64,000 bases of DNA, taken from assembly GCF_007565055.1 (NCBI RefSeq), contig NC_044557.1, positions 66,283,095 through 66,347,094 of the forward strand, read 5' to 3'. This DNA comes from Rhinopithecus roxellana (taxonomy: Eukaryota > Chordata > Mammalia > Primates > Cercopithecidae). The position numbers and the translations under genes were made by a program. Of this stretch, positions 44,465 through 57,458 are shown piece by piece; positions within the stretch are counted from its first letter, which is position 1; each line of letters opens with the position of its first letter. A model generated the notes under the pieces. That model searched no databases. It was given only the letters and a program-made list of their open reading frames with translations, and was not told the DNA's origin.

Positions 44465-44570
44465 AGATCCAACACTTACTAAGTATGTGACTTCGGGTAA
44501 ACTATACAATTTCTCTGAAACCATTTCTTCATTTCTAAAATGGGTATTAAGGTAATGCAAATCATGGTAA
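44465..44570 (+). mobile_element. MIR-like fragment
   Basis: CTAAGTATGTGACTTCGGGT and TCTAAAATGGGTATTAAGG fit the MIR core. Confidence 0.65.
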
Positions 44571-44616
44571 GGGAGAGGGGACTGCAGGGTTAAAAACCAA
44601 ATGGAGTAAGATATAT

Positions 44617-45049
44617 AGTTGACCCTTGAACAATACAGGTTTGAACTGTTAGGGTCTGCTTATAGTTCTCTTCATCCTCTGCCATCCTTGAGACAGCAAA
44701 AACAACTTCTCTTCTAACTCTTCCTTCCTCTCCTCAGCCTATTCAACGTGAAGATAATGAGAATAAAGACCTTAACGGTAATCCACTTCCACTTAATGAA
44801 TACTAAATATAAGCTCTTTTCCTTAGGATTTTCTTAATAACATTTTCTTCTCTAACTTACTTTATTGTATAAATACAGTATATACTACATATAACATACA
44901 AAATATGTGTTAATCAACTTTATGTTGTTGCTAAGGCTCCCAGTCAACAGGAGGCTATAATAAGTTTTGGGGGAGTTAAAAGTTACGTGGATTTTCAACT
45001 GCATGAGGAGTGGGTGCTTCTAACTCCTTCATAGTTCAAGGATCAGCTG
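44617..45049. mobile_element. Tigger/MER2-type DNA transposon
   Basis: AGTTGACCCTTGAACAATAC at the left and, on the opposite strand, CCAGCTGATCCTTGAACTAT at the right are the recognisable Tigger-type inverted ends. It is non-autonomous. Confidence 0.8.
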
Positions 45050-45930
45050 GATAAAGTACACAGCACAGAGCCCAGTGCAAAAAGCACTCAATCAAATTCG
45101 ACTATGACTAATCTCCTCCCCTGACTTCATCTCTGACTCACCCAGAAAATGATAGCTCTCAGGCACAGGCTTCCTCAATATTCCTAGCTCTAGATTTGCT
45201 TAATGAGAGCACCATTCTCACCTCCTCCCTTCTCCCCATCTCAGAGAAAGAAGGGTTTTCCTCCCCTATTTAAAGATAACCCATAGACGCATTGTATGCA
45301 ACTCCTTCTCATATCCCCCAACAACCATCCAAACAAATCTCTCCTTCAGTCCTAACATGGTAAAGTGAATTAATGCCTGGACATGTTTCACCTTACCAGT
45401 TTTCAGTGACAGCTACAACATTTTTTCCAACTGCCAAATCAATGCCCAATGTATTTCATCAATCCATCTTCTCTTTAAACTCTTCAAATGATTTGCCTCA
45501 GTTCATTATCTGTTATGGAACCCATCCTTCTCTCCTTACTTCACAGGTCACCATTCTCTACTGGTCTTCCATCTACCCTCCATCTCCCTGGTACTACCAT
45601 GCACTCCCTGCCACTGATTCTGTCTTTGTCCCTGTATTCAAATTGTGCTTCACCTTCAGCCTCAGTGACTGCATCCACTAGAGCATCATGCTTTTAAATG
45701 CGTAAATCTCGTATCTCCAGACTTACCTACAACTGTCTTAAAAAGCACAATGACATCTCTAAAATGAATCTGCCATCTCCTGCAAAGCTGTGCCTTCCCT
45801 GTAGTCCCTATCTCTATGAATGACATCACCACCCACCTGGTAATGGGAGACATGACAATCGAATTGACTGATGAGAGAAAAGAGATGAGGGGTGCTCCCA
45901 GGTTCCCATGTCTACGATGCTCTCAGATTC

Positions 45931-46224
45931 TTTTTTTTTTTTTGAGACGGAATCTTGCTCCGTCGCCCAGGCTGGAGTGCAGTGGCGCGATCTGGGGTCA
46001 CTGCAAGCTCCGCCTCCCGGGTTCCCGCCATTCTCCTGCCTCAGCCTCCCAAGTAGCTGGGACTACAGGCTCCCGCCACCACACCTGGCTAATTTTTTAT
46101 ATTTTCAGTAAAGACGGGGTTTCACCGTGTTAGCCAGGATGGTCTCAATCTCCTGACCTCGTGATCCGCCCGCCTCAGCCTCCCAAAGTATTGGGATTAC
46201 AGGCATGAGCCACCGTGCCCGGCC
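45931..46224 (-). mobile_element. AluY-like
   Basis: Minus Alu from TTTTTTGAGACGGAATCTTG to GAGCCACCGTGCCCGGCC. Confidence 0.92.
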
Positions 46225-46439
46225 AGATTCTTTTCTTTCTCTGTCCCCATATCCCTGCTTTGGTTGAGATCCTCACAATTTCCTTGAACAACTGTAGCAT
46301 TCTCATAACTAACTTTCGATTTTTCCTGTTTCTTTCTCCCATCATGCCAGTAATGTTCACCTCCTTAAAACTAATCAAATACAACAAAAGAAAATCCCAC
46401 CAATCACATCAAGTCACTTCTCTAAGGACTCTACTGACG

Positions 46440-46925
46440 TCTTAATTGCTGCAAAACAATATCCTAACTCCTTGTTTGGCAAACTGCCTAGTCATCTCAC
46501 CTCTTCTCCTACTCCCCACCACAAAGCAACAATTCTGAATTTTTCATTGTTCCTCAAACACATCATGACCTTTCGTGACTCTAGGCCCATGCTTAATATA
46601 TTTGAAATACCTTTTTGTCTTGGTCAATGCCCACCTCACCTTAAAAATGCTGCTTAAATGCCGTCTCCTCTGCGATGCCTTTGCCAGATCTCTCAGGCGG
46701 TATTGGTCATTTCCCATTCTAAACCCCATGGCACTTTATTCATACTTTCAGTCTAGTGTTGACCACACTGTGATCACATTATATTCTATTTAATGTTTGT
46801 GTTCCCCACTGAATTCCTTGTGGAAAGGCCAATATCATACTCACAACTACATTTACCATATGCCAGCTTGGTATATGACACAAAGCAGGAACACACTGAC
46901 CAACTGTTGAATGAACAAATGAATC
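46440..46925 (+). mobile_element. L2-like 3' fragment
   Basis: CATCATGACCTTTCGTGACT, CCTCTGCGATGCCTTTGCCA and ACACTGACCAACTGTTGAAT resemble a diverged L2 end. Confidence 0.5.
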
Positions 46926-48297
46926 TTAACTCCAGCTTCTTTGGGTAAATGCCTTACTAGAGCAGTACAATCCTGAACAAACCATCCCAGTAGCAAGAGC
47001 CTGGTGCATGGTGCATGGTGCATGAGGCCCTCTCAGAACTGCCTTGCCTTTATCTTTCAGAAATAGGGCAACGTCCCCCAGGGTGATAAGGCCTGGATGA
47101 GCCAATTAAACCCCTACAGGCCCTGAAAATCCACTATGGACAAATGAAGATGAATAGCACGACTATGAACCCACAGAAAGAGGACAAAAAAATCACCTAC
47201 TACGTCTTGCCTGCTTCAGATTTATCCGTATTAAAGAAATTTATTATATGTAGAGAAATACAAAATAATCAAATACATACACAAGGACAGTATTTTAGCT
47301 CACTAATTTCATAAGTCATAGAAAATAATGTTTTTATTAAATATGAATTGCTGCTTATGAGCAAGCTGACATCTGCTCAATCCAACTAGAGAAAGTGGCT
47401 ATGCATGTTTCCTTAAAGAGCAGTAGTTTGTAGCTCTATTTTTCAACAAAAAGGAGTTGAATCAGTAAATCTGCAACTGTCCAACATAAATGGATCATAA
47501 AGTTAACTAGAAATCCTTCCTCAAAGGGGGAAGGAAAACTTAAAAATATGAGACATGAAAGAGTGGCCAAAGCTTTAAAAAACACTTGGCCCAGCAACAC
47601 CAACTCTATTAACTGGTCACACCTATGTTTACTAATTTATATTGTGAAAAAGTTAGCCTCTCTATTCCTAAATGTTGCCCCACAAAACTTGGTTTTCACA
47701 TTTTTTCTACTATGAGCAAACACTGGTTTTATCATTGGGTAGCAGCTCCAACTCCTGTCACTAAATACAATGTACTGCATGTCATGATTGGAATGGATGG
47801 CAACTACAGGATACACTGCAATTTGGCCAACTGCATCCATTCACACTTCATTTCTCTCTGCCTATCCACTTTTTCATGTGCTTTTTATACTGAGCTTTTC
47901 CTTTTTATGATCATTTTTCATTTTGTTCTTACTTCATATTAAATTACATTTGTGACACATCTAGTTAATCCTGGAAGTTTCCAGATGTCAATAAAAACAA
48001 ATCAAAGATGTTCCCCAGCCAACTTCCACTTTTAGAATCCTCTGCCTTCATTCTCCTCAGTGTGGGAAGCACAATGAAGGTGAAGCAGTGTAACCAGCAA
48101 GTCTGATCAGCTGGTTCCAACGGGGAGATTGCTCCAAAGAGCTTAAACAAGGGGTCAAATGAAATGGTCCATTTCCTCTCAACACCATTCAAAGAAACAG
48201 AGTAACATACAACTCTACAATATAAAGGGAATAAATCTACTTATTGTTTCCTCTAGACTAGATAAAAATAGACCCAGAATAGTAAGGAATATTAATG

Positions 48298-48495
48298 TTT
48301 TTTTTTTTTTTTTTTTTTTTTTTTTATTATACTTTAAGTTCTAGGGTACATGTGCATAACGTGCAGGTTTGTTACATATGTATACTTATGCCATGTTGGT
48401 GTGCTGCACCCATCAACTCGTCAGCACCCATCAATTCATCATTTATATCATGTATAACTCCCCAATGCAATCCCTCCCTCCTCCCCCCTCCCCTG
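48298..48495 (-). mobile_element. 5'-truncated young L1 (L1PA type)
   Basis: A long T tract, then ATTATACTTTAAGTTCTAGG, GTGCAGGTTTGTTACATATG and CCATGTTGGTGTGCTGCACC, the reverse of the primate L1 3'UTR. Only about 190 bp are retained. Confidence 0.9.
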
Positions 48496-48496
48496 T

Positions 48497-48788
48497 TTTT
48501 TTAGCAGGGGAACAGAACCTTGCTGTGTCGCCCAGGCTGGAGTGCAGTGGCACGATCTCGGCTCACTGCAACCTCCGCCTCCTGGGTTCCAGCGATTCTC
48601 CCACCTCAGCCTCCCAAGTAGCTGGGACTACAGATGCACGCTACCATGCCTAGCTAATTTTTGTATTTTTAGTAGAGACAAGGTTTCACCATGTTGGCCA
48701 TCCTGGTCTCGAACTCCTGATCTCAAGTGATCTGTCTGCCTTGGCCTCCCAAAGTGGTGGGATTACAGGCCTGAGCCACCAGCCCTGC
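48497..48788 (-). mobile_element. Alu abutting L1 fragment
   Basis: Minus Alu from TTTTTTAGCAGGGGAACAG to CTGAGCCACCAGCCC. Confidence 0.9.
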
Positions 48789-48811
48789 CAGTTAATGTTA
48801 ATTAACAGGAC

Positions 48812-49105
48812 TGAGTTTGGTGCAGTGGCTCATGCCTGTAATCCCAGCACTTTGGGAGGCCGAGGTGGGTGGATCACGAGGTCAGGAGATCGAGACCATC
48901 CTGGCTAACATGGTGAAACCCCGCCTCTACTAAAAAATACAAAAGAATTAGCTGGGTGTGGTGGTGGGCGCCTGCAGTCCCAGCCACTCGGGAGGCTGAG
49001 GCAGGAGAATGGCGTGAACCTGGGAGGCAGAGCTTGCAGTGAGAAGAGATCGCGCCACTGCACTCCAGCCTGGGCGACAGAGCAAGACTCCACCTCGGCG
49101 GGGGG
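48812..49105 (+). mobile_element. AluY-like with G-rich end
   Basis: A full Alu ending CTCCACCTCGGCGGGGGGG in place of a normal poly-A tail. Confidence 0.9.
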
Positions 49106-49426
49106 GACAGTTCTGAGTTGCTGAATCACTTTTGCATCTTCATCACATAAGTCTCATCAAGCACCTTCTGAAAGCTTAGTGAAAATACAGAATGTATGCA
49201 CCCCTTAAATTGAAACAGTTTTGTTGCAGAGCACAAAGCAAAGTTTTTATGTTCAGCTTCAGCAAGTTTACCTAGCATAGATTTCTCTGTAATTTTTCTC
49301 CCTCCACTCCCATCAAGTTTTATTACTTAGCTCTTTGTGTCTGACTTTTAACAGTCTTTGCTACTACTGTGGCTTCATCTTCCCCTTTTAAGTCCCTTTA
49401 GATTCTTTCTATTAAAATAAATTTTG

Positions 49427-49735
49427 GTCAGGTGTGGAGGCTCACGCCTTTAATTCCAGCACTTTGGGAGGCCGAGGCAGGCAGATCACTTGAGGGAGGC
49501 CACCCGGCCAATACGGCAAAACTCTGTCTCTACTAAAAATACAAAAACTAGCTGGGCATGGTGGCACATGCCTGTAATCCCAGCTACTGGGGAGGCTGAG
49601 GCACAAGAATCACTTGAACTCGGGAGGCGGTGGTTGCAGTGAGCCAAGATCATACCACTGCACTACAGCCTGGGTGACAGAGCAAGACTCTTGTCTCAAA
49701 AAACTAACAACTAACTAAATAAACACATAAATAAA
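49427..49735 (+). mobile_element. Alu
   Basis: From GGTCAGGTGTGGAGGCTCAC to TGTCTCAAAAAACTAAC, with an AAAT-type tail. Confidence 0.9.
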
Positions 49736-50317
49736 TTTTATTGTGTATATTTGAAGTTTACAACATGTTATAGGATACATGTAGATATTTACATTGTTAC
49801 TATAATAGATCAACATATCTCACAGTTACTGTTTTGTGACGAGCAGCCAAAATCTACTCAACAAAAATCCATAATATGATACCATTTTATTAACTGTAAT
49901 CCTCATGACATACATTACAGCTCTAGATTTGCATCCTACATGTCTGCTGTGGATCCTTTAACCCCATTTTCCTTCCCTCACACCCCCACACTCCCTGTCA
50001 GCCCATGGTAACCACTGCTTTATTCTCTACTTCTGTATATTTGACCTTAAAAAAAAAAAAAAAGACTTCACATATAAGTGAGATGACGCAGTCTGTTTTT
50101 TCCCTGTGTCTTGCTTATTTCACTTAGCATAATGTCCTCTAGGTCTATCCATGTTGTGGCAAATGGATCTTTATTAAGCTGAATATTTTTCCTTTTTTTC
50201 TGTTGTGTATGTGTGTGTGTTTTCTTTATCCATTTGTCCATGAAGGACACTTAAGTTTTTTCCATATATTACCTATTACAAATACTACTACAATGAATGT
50301 GAGAGTGCAGATACTTT

Positions 50318-50632
50318 TTTTGGGGGGGGGGGGGGGGGGGGGGGGGGAGACAGAGTTTCGCTCTTGCTGCCCAAGGTGGAATGCAGTGGCACAATCTCAG
50401 CTCACTGCATCCTCCGCCTCCCGGGTTCACGCGGTTCTCCTGCCTCAGCCTCCCGAGATACTGGGATTACAGGCACGCGCCACCACGCCCAGCTAATTCT
50501 TTGTATTTTTAGTAGAGACAGGGTTTCACCACACTGGCCAGGTTGGTCTCGAACTCCTGACCTCAGGTGATCCACCCAGCTCGGCCTCTTAAAGTGCTGG
50601 GATTACAGGCGTGAGCCACCATGCCTAGCTCA
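50318..50632 (-). mobile_element. Alu with poly-G replacing its tail
   Basis: Minus Alu. Its oligo-T end is followed by 26 consecutive G (50322-50347) before GAGACAGAGTTTCGCTCTT. Confidence 0.92.
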
Positions 50633-51734
50633 AGTGCAGATATGCATGATTTCCTCTCCTCTGGGTACGTACATAATAGGGATTGCTGGGTCCTACGGTG
50701 GCTCTATTTCTAACTTCTTTAGGAACTTCCATACTGCTTTCCAAAATAGCCATACCAATCTACGTTCCCAATAGCATATAAGGGTTCTCTTTTCTCTGTA
50801 TCACTGTCAACATGTGCTCTCTCTTGTCTTTTCCATAACAATCATCCTAATGGGTGTGAGATGGTGTATCACAGTGGTTTTAATTTGCATTTCCCTGACA
50901 ATTACTGACTTATTAAGCACCTTTTCAAGTATCGGTTAGCCATTTTTATGTTTTCTTTGAAGAAATGTCTTATAAGGTGCTTACCCCCTTTTTAATCAGG
51001 TTATTTTTCTGCTACTGACTTCAAGTGTTCTTTATAAACTTTGAATATTAACTCCTTATGAGATGCATGGTTTGCAAATAGTTTTTCACAGTCTATAGGG
51101 TGCCTTTTTATTTTGTTGATTGTTTTCTTTACTGTACACAAAGGCTTGTTTCATGTAGTTCCATTTACTTATTCCTGCTTTTGAAGTTTGAGTTTTTGGT
51201 GTGAAATCCAAAAATCACTGCCATGAGCAATGTCAAGGAGCTTTCCTTAAACTTTCTTACAGTCTGTAAGGTTTCATACTTCACATTTAGGTCTTTTGTC
51301 TATTCAGTCGATTTTTATGTATTGTCTAAGATAGGAATCCAATTTTACATGTGAAAATCCAGTTTTCCCAGTACCACTTACTGAAGAAAGTATCTTTTCC
51401 CCACTGGTGCCCTTGTCAAAAATTAGTTAATAATGTATGTTTGAATTTATTTCTGGGCTCTCTATTCTGTTCCATTGGTCTATGTTTCTGTTTTTATGCC
51501 AGTACCATATGGTTTTGATTGCTTATAGCTTTGTTTATTTTAAACCAAGAAGTATGATGCCTACAATTTTCCCATTATTGCCTTCACTATTTGGGGTATT
51601 TTATAGTTCTTTACAAATTTTAGGATTGCTTTTCTATTTCTGTGAAGGATGCCACTGGAATTCTGATAGAGATTACGTATGAATCTGTACATTATTTTGA
51701 GCAGTGTAACAATACTAATTCTTCCCATCCATGA

Positions 51735-51812
51735 AGCTCTCTGGACTCAAGAGATCCTCTCACCTCAGCCTCTCAAAGTGCTGAGATTATAAGCATGAGC
51801 CACAGCACCTAG
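51735..51812 (-). mobile_element. Alu fragment in L1
   Basis: CTGGACTCAAGAGATCCTCT to CATGAGCCACAGCACCTAGC is the start of an Alu left arm in reverse. Confidence 0.8.
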
Positions 51813-52799
51813 CCAAGATTATTTTCTTAATTTCTTTTCTAGCTAGGCTGTTATTTGTGTATAGGAATACTGCTGATTTTTGTATGCTGACCTTGTAGCC
51901 TGCAACTTTAATGAATTTATTAATTCTAACAGGTTTTTTTGTGAAATTTTGGAGGGGGTTCTACATATAAGATCATGTCATCTGCAAATAGAGATAATTG
52001 TACTTCTTCCTTTTCAATCTGGTTGTCTTTTATTTATTTTTCTTGTTTGATGTTCATTAGTGCTTCTAGTACTATGATGAATGGAACTGGCAAAAGCAAG
52101 CGTCCCTGCCTTGCATTAAATATTAGTGGAAAACCTCTGAGTTGTTCCCTGTTGATTGTTAGCTATGGGTTTTTTCATATATGGTTTCTATTATATGGAG
52201 GAGCTTTCCTTTCACACCTAAACTGTTAAAGAGTTTTTATCAAGAAAGAATGTTCAACTTTTTCAAATGCTTTTTCTGCGTCAATCAAGGTGTTCATGTG
52301 ATTTTCAGGTTTCATACTGCTAACATGATCTACCACATTGATTAATGTGTATATATAAAGCCAGCCTCATGCCAGGAATAAATTCTACCTGGTCATGATG
52401 TATAATCTTTTTGATATGTATTGAATTCAGTTTCTCGAATTTTTTTGGAGGATTTCTGCATCAATGTTCAAAGATATTATTAGCCTATGGTTTTCTTTTC
52501 CTCTGGCGTCTTTGTCTGGCTTAGGCCTTGTAAAATGTGTTTGGTTCAGATTTTTATTGGAAGTAAGTTGGTATAAACACATGTATAATTACAATTTACT
52601 TGCAGACATTCAGCAACATATTAAATTTCTAAATTAGAAAAAATAAATTGCAAAAATGACTAAGAGAAAATACAGTCATGTTACAGAACCACCTAATTGA
52701 AAGATTACCTCTTCTCACCAAAGTAAATGAATTATCAAAGCTATTCCAGAAATACAAAATGTAACGAGCAGTCAAACAAGTCAAAAAAAACAGTAAAAA

Positions 52800-52985
52800 A
52801 CAGTAGATGCATAGATGGTTAGATGGAAAGGTGGATGGATGGAAGGATGGAAAGAATGGCTAGAGAAGGGTGAGTAAAGGGAGCAGGGAGAAAGGAGTCG
52901 GAGGCAGAGTATGGGAGGAGAGAGGAAGGAAGAGAGGAAGGGGGAGAAAAGAAAGAAAGGATGGATTTTAGGGAATAGGGATAGC
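52800..52985 (+). repeat. Purine-rich GGAT/GGAA tract
   Basis: About 180 bp of almost pure purine with GGATGGAT and GGAAGGAAGAGAGG units. Confidence 0.9.
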
Positions 52986-53394
52986 ATAATAAGAAAGTTG
53001 ATGTTTTGGGGTAAAAACCTTCAGAAACCAGTATAAACTTGGCTAGTTTGACTGTGAGCATCATAACCTTGGACTTAGAGCACAGACTTAGTTAGGCACT
53101 CCCTCCCCTTCTCACTTTGGTACATATAGGCTGCCCTTAATTTCCTATTACACTAAATTATTACTGTAATAAAATGTTTTCATAACTTGAATTCATTCTA
53201 GTCCAGTCAGATAAAGGGGGCATGCATGATCTGTATCTGTTTGGTCTGTGTCCAATTCACTACTAACAGAGAACCTGGCACATAAAATACAACTCCCACA
53301 TAAACGTACTTGGAAATACCCAACAGGGCTCTCTCACCCTCCCATGATCTGCAGGAACTGCCTGTTCTCCCTTTGTGGGACAGGACCATGCTTC

Positions 53395-53615
53395 TCCTTG
53401 CTCTTTGCACTTTACATAAACTAACTCATTTAATTCTCATAACAAACCCATAATGTAAAAATTATTACTATCTCTATCTCTATGAGAAAACCAAGGCAGA
53501 GAGAAGAAAGAACTTGATCAAGGTCACACAACTAGACAGTGGCAGGGTTAAGACAGGAAATCCAGCAGCTTGACTTCAGTCCACACTCTTTGTAATCATT
53601 CTGCGCAGCCTCCTG
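53395..53615 (+). mobile_element. MIR
   Basis: AACTCATTTAATTCTCATAA, TGATCAAGGTCACACAACTA and GACAGTGGCAGGGTTAAGAC follow the MIR consensus over most of its length. Confidence 0.88.
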
Positions 53616-54028
53616 TGATTTCCCAATGCCTCCTGTGCTATTGTGTAGCTATTATGTATGTATGTATGGAAATCTATTATGGTACTTACTCAGATTACCA
53701 TTATTTTTCTTCTTCCTACAAAATCTCTTACTCTAACATCTAACAAAAGGTCTAACACATGGCATATATTTAACCAAGGTTTCTAAATTAATAATGATTG
53801 AATGACCCTTACTTCTGTCTTCATGGAGCTTTCAAGATGCCTATAATTTTTAATTATGCTTTTATATTATATTAGTTTTGACATTTAATTCAAAGAATAA
53901 TTTTGGGAAATGTTTGTATTTTACAGTCACCTCAAGTATTTTCAGTTCAATATTATACCACAAAACCTGAAAGAAAAGAGAACATCCTATCATTAAAATA
54001 ATTTTATTAGCTTACAAACGGTAAAACT

Positions 54029-54321
54029 GCCAGGCACGGTGGCTCACGCCTGTAATCCCAGCACTTTGGGAGGCTGAGGAGGGTGGATCACCTGAGGTCA
54101 GGAGTTCAAGACCATCCCGGCCAACATGGTGAAACCTCATCTCTTCTAAAAATACAAAAAACTAGCTGGACGTGGTGGCAGGTGCCTGTAATCCCAGCTA
54201 CTCAGGAGGATGAGGCAGGAGAATCATTTGAACACAGGAGACAGAGGTTGCAGTGAGCCGAGATCGCACCACTACACTCCAACCTGGGCGACAAGTGCAA
54301 AATTTCACCAAAAAAAAAAAG
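54029..54321 (+). mobile_element. Alu
   Basis: From GCCAGGCACGGTGGCTCACG to an A-rich tail (ACCAAAAAAAAAAA). Confidence 0.92.
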
Positions 54322-57264
54322 GTAGAATTTTGAGGAACTGGTTGTTCCTCTAAATGGATGCTGGGAAAGTAGGTACTAATCCAGTTCCTTTACCAACAGA
54401 ATTAACTTTGTACTCTAACAAGAGGCAAAATGAAAATTACTATGAACATTAACAACCATACTTAATATTTAAGAGTACTATATTAGCTCATTTCTGAAAT
54501 AAAACTAGGATCCATATTTTGATTGCCCCTACTCCTAAAAAAAGCTACTCCTTCCCATATTTAAAAAGCAACTTCATTGCTACATGTGCCATTTACAAGC
54601 CATGTGAAATAAGCAAAGACATGAAGTTTCCTTCTCCATAAAAATGAATGGATCAGAGGCAAGTCAAAGGTCTTTTCCAGCTATATTCCAAGTTTACTAC
54701 TGTGTATAAAATTGAGACTATCCTTTAGCAGCCTGGTATGTCAAGAATGTAGAAATAACACTTTCAGTCAAAATAACGCAAGTTACTGAGATTTTTTTTT
54801 TAAAAGCAAACCCCAATCAAGATTATAAAGGAAGCCACGTTTTAAGATTATTACTTTGGATGAGTAATCATCACCTGTCTCCTACACTAAACCTCACAAG
54901 TTTCTTAAGACAGGCTCAATAGCCAATCTTGTGATTAATATAGCCCCCATAAGTAGCAAAGTACTAGGCAATTAGCAATGTCTGTGGCATAAAGGAGATA
55001 AAATGATAGATGCATGCTCTGCAACTGCTCTAGTTTCCCAGCGTTAGCCTTAGCATGACATCCAAACTGTCTTGAGCTGGGAATTCCTACTGGACCCCGC
55101 ATTAGACAAGCCCCTGCTCTTGGCAGACCACTCATCTGGTGCTGGTACCTCCTGTCCCAGTGGTAAATACCAAGTGCATCCTGATACCCTATCTCCCTGC
55201 ATTCTCCACCTACCTCTCTATTCCCTGACAAGCCTCCCCCAAAAACTTTCTGCTCCTTAGGAATCACTACCCCTAACTAATTTTGGGAAACCAATATAGG
55301 TCTCACATATTGCCAGTTTCTGCACATGGTATTTATCCTGTGCCTCTGTATAATACTTTGTTTTCCTAAAGTTAGTTAAAAACAGGATCTTCTTTCCCTT
55401 TAATAGCTCTCTATATTCTCTTGTAGCATTCAGCCCTGCAAACAAGCACCTAATGGTATTTATTGATCACTATGCTAATGCTTAACAGTTTAATTAAAGA
55501 CTTAAGCTGTTTTCTTTCCCAGAATTCAAGTATGATTTTTAGATTTCAATCATGTGCTAGTAAAAAGTGTTTTTCGATGTTGGTATTTTAAATTTGGTGT
55601 TTAATGGAAAAAAGAATATAGGTAGGATATACTTTGTTTCACATACCGCTCTTCTTCCATTCACTCAGTGGCTAAACAAACCAAGGAATAATGCACTAAA
55701 AGTCTAAAGTGCCAAGATTTCACGATGCACTTACAACTGTCTCTAAAAACAAGGTGTACTTAAAAACATATCTATCATATTTTTAGCCAGGCCAACAAGG
55801 GCTAGCTAAATCTAACAGAGAGTACAATGACTAGGCTTGCTAAACTTGTACTATTCAGAAATACTTTCATTAATCAAAAATAATACATGACAAAGAAATC
55901 TAGATTAATAATACGTGATGACCCTATTAAAACATAATTCAAGAGTCCTCTTTTACTTCCTGCCAATATGAAACAGACAGAGCTCCAACATGATCCAGGC
56001 AAGAGAAATAGGAAATGGTAAATGATGTACCAAAAGAAAAAAAAAGTAAAAGCCCAATGGTTTAAATCACTCCCTACCACACGAAGTAAAAGTAGAACTT
56101 GGGACATTTCTAGTTTTAGGGAAATAAGTAAAAGAATGCAATTCAGGGAAAGTTTGGCAGTTGCCAAAGAAGACAGAATAACCTTTTGCTTCCAAAGAGA
56201 CTGATTAAAATTCAGGTTCCTTCTTGCATTCAAGCTTGCCACATGAGCTGAATGCAGAGGAAAATAAATGAACTACAACAAGACTCACAGTAACTATGGA
56301 AACGTAAATTTGGAAAGTTAAATAATATTTCCTTTCAATATCCCGGATTCAAGTTCTAAATCAAAGAAAGGAAAGAAATCCTTATCAGGCTCCCTTTATC
56401 TGCTAGTAGGGCCCCAAAGTTCCCATCTTCTTTTAGTTTATTTCTGCTTCAGAAAAATTCCTACCCAAATGGTTCTGGAAATAAGAAAAAAGAGACACAG
56501 TAAAAAACAAGTGAAAAACATGGGTTCCAATAGGAGCCTCTGGAGATGAACTATCAATTACATACATACCACGAACAGGATGCATCAACTCTGTTTCACT
56601 TATGGCAGTGATAGATTTTTTAAAGATTCAAATCAATTACCAAATCCTAGATGCTTTCTATAATCCAGCCATTGCACTGTTCCTCAGGATGCAGAGCATA
56701 CTCCCCTAGCCCATTCCTGTTCAGTCAGCTTTGTCTCCCACAGCATTCACCGCAAAGGATCTGTCAGAACTCACTGACATTAAATGGCATAGTTAACTAG
56801 TCAAAGGAACACAGATCCCTAATCTTGTCATGATATACATGCTGTATCAATGACCAAAAACACGCCCTGCAGAAACTGGTGTCCACCTGACTTTAGAAAT
56901 TTGACAAAACAAATTTCTACCAAGGAATGTAACATCATTTAGTGGAGTAATTATTACCAGAAAGGAAGTACTGGAATAGCATGCTGATGTGTTACCTAGA
57001 ACTACCATCCTAACTTCTCTGATTTACTTCATCAAGCAGTAAGATACGCTGCACCACTGAATACATCTCACTGAGATGACTCATGGAGTGCCAAATAAAG
57101 ATACATTCTATTTATATTTTAAAACAAAACAAAAATATTGTTTTATATTTGTGTTTTTCCTTGAGTGATGGTACAAAAACCAGAATAAATAAAATGGAAA
57201 CCTTGGAGGGAGGGGTTGTCAGGGATCCACTTAAATGGAAGCGGTGTGATTTTTTTCCAAATAC

Positions 57265-57458
57265 CTTATCAGGCCACCACTGCAAATCTTCTCCTAGGGA
57301 TACTGGACTTTGAACAGGTGTATTCTTCTTATCCAGGTTTGGCTCTCCTTCCTTGCTGGTAGAGCCCCTTTCATTATCAAATGAGGCTCCATCAAGCCAC
57401 CTTCGTTCACGTAAACGTAAAACGGATTCACGTTCACGCAACAGCTCAGAGTCTCTCT
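57265..57458 (-). CDS. UBR5: UBR5 exon: Arg/Glu helix and entry to RCC1-like region
   Basis: About residues 296-360. It begins ERDSELLRERESVLRLRE, a charged, probably helical stretch, then RRWLDGASFDNERGSTSK and a polar linker ending GEDLQWWPDK before donor GTATTT. Junction phase is 0. It lies between the 2.7 kb intron upstream and the 14 kb intron downstream. Confidence 0.95.

Larger units (their letters stand above)
49738..52565 (-). mobile_element. Old L1, reverse orientation
   Basis: Reverse L1 3'UTR (ATTTGAAGTTTACAACATG), then reverse ORF2: GTTTTAATTTGCATTTCCCT, TGTTCCATTGGTCTATGTTT, TCATCTGCAAATAGAGATAA. It is interrupted by an Alu (50318-50632) and an Alu piece (51735-51812). No intact ORF. 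Confidence 0.88.
43169..57264 (-). other. UBR5 largest intron in window, 14.1 kb
   Basis: The flanking exons join in phase 0 (WWPDK-DGTKF), so no coding exon is expected. It is mostly L2, Tigger, Alu, L1 and MIR sequence. The stretches 47000-48290 and 54330-57260 have no gene or repeat I can name. Open frames at 47625-47942 and 55874-56242 look spurious. Confidence 0.85.

Noticed and set aside
47625..47942. 105-codon open frame in the 14 kb intron
   Set aside because: No recognisable domain, AT-rich, Cys/His/Phe-rich composition like random frames; the UBR5 exons join across it in phase.
51975..52229. Plus-strand open frame MSSANRDNCTSSFSIWLS...
   Set aside because: It is the antisense reading of old L1 ORF2, not a gene.
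54935..55267. Minus-strand open frame, 110 codons
   Set aside because: No recognised family and no supporting splice sites in phase with UBR5.
55874..56242. 122-codon minus-strand open frame
   Set aside because: Hydrophobic low-complexity reading with no splice-phase link to UBR5 and no known family.
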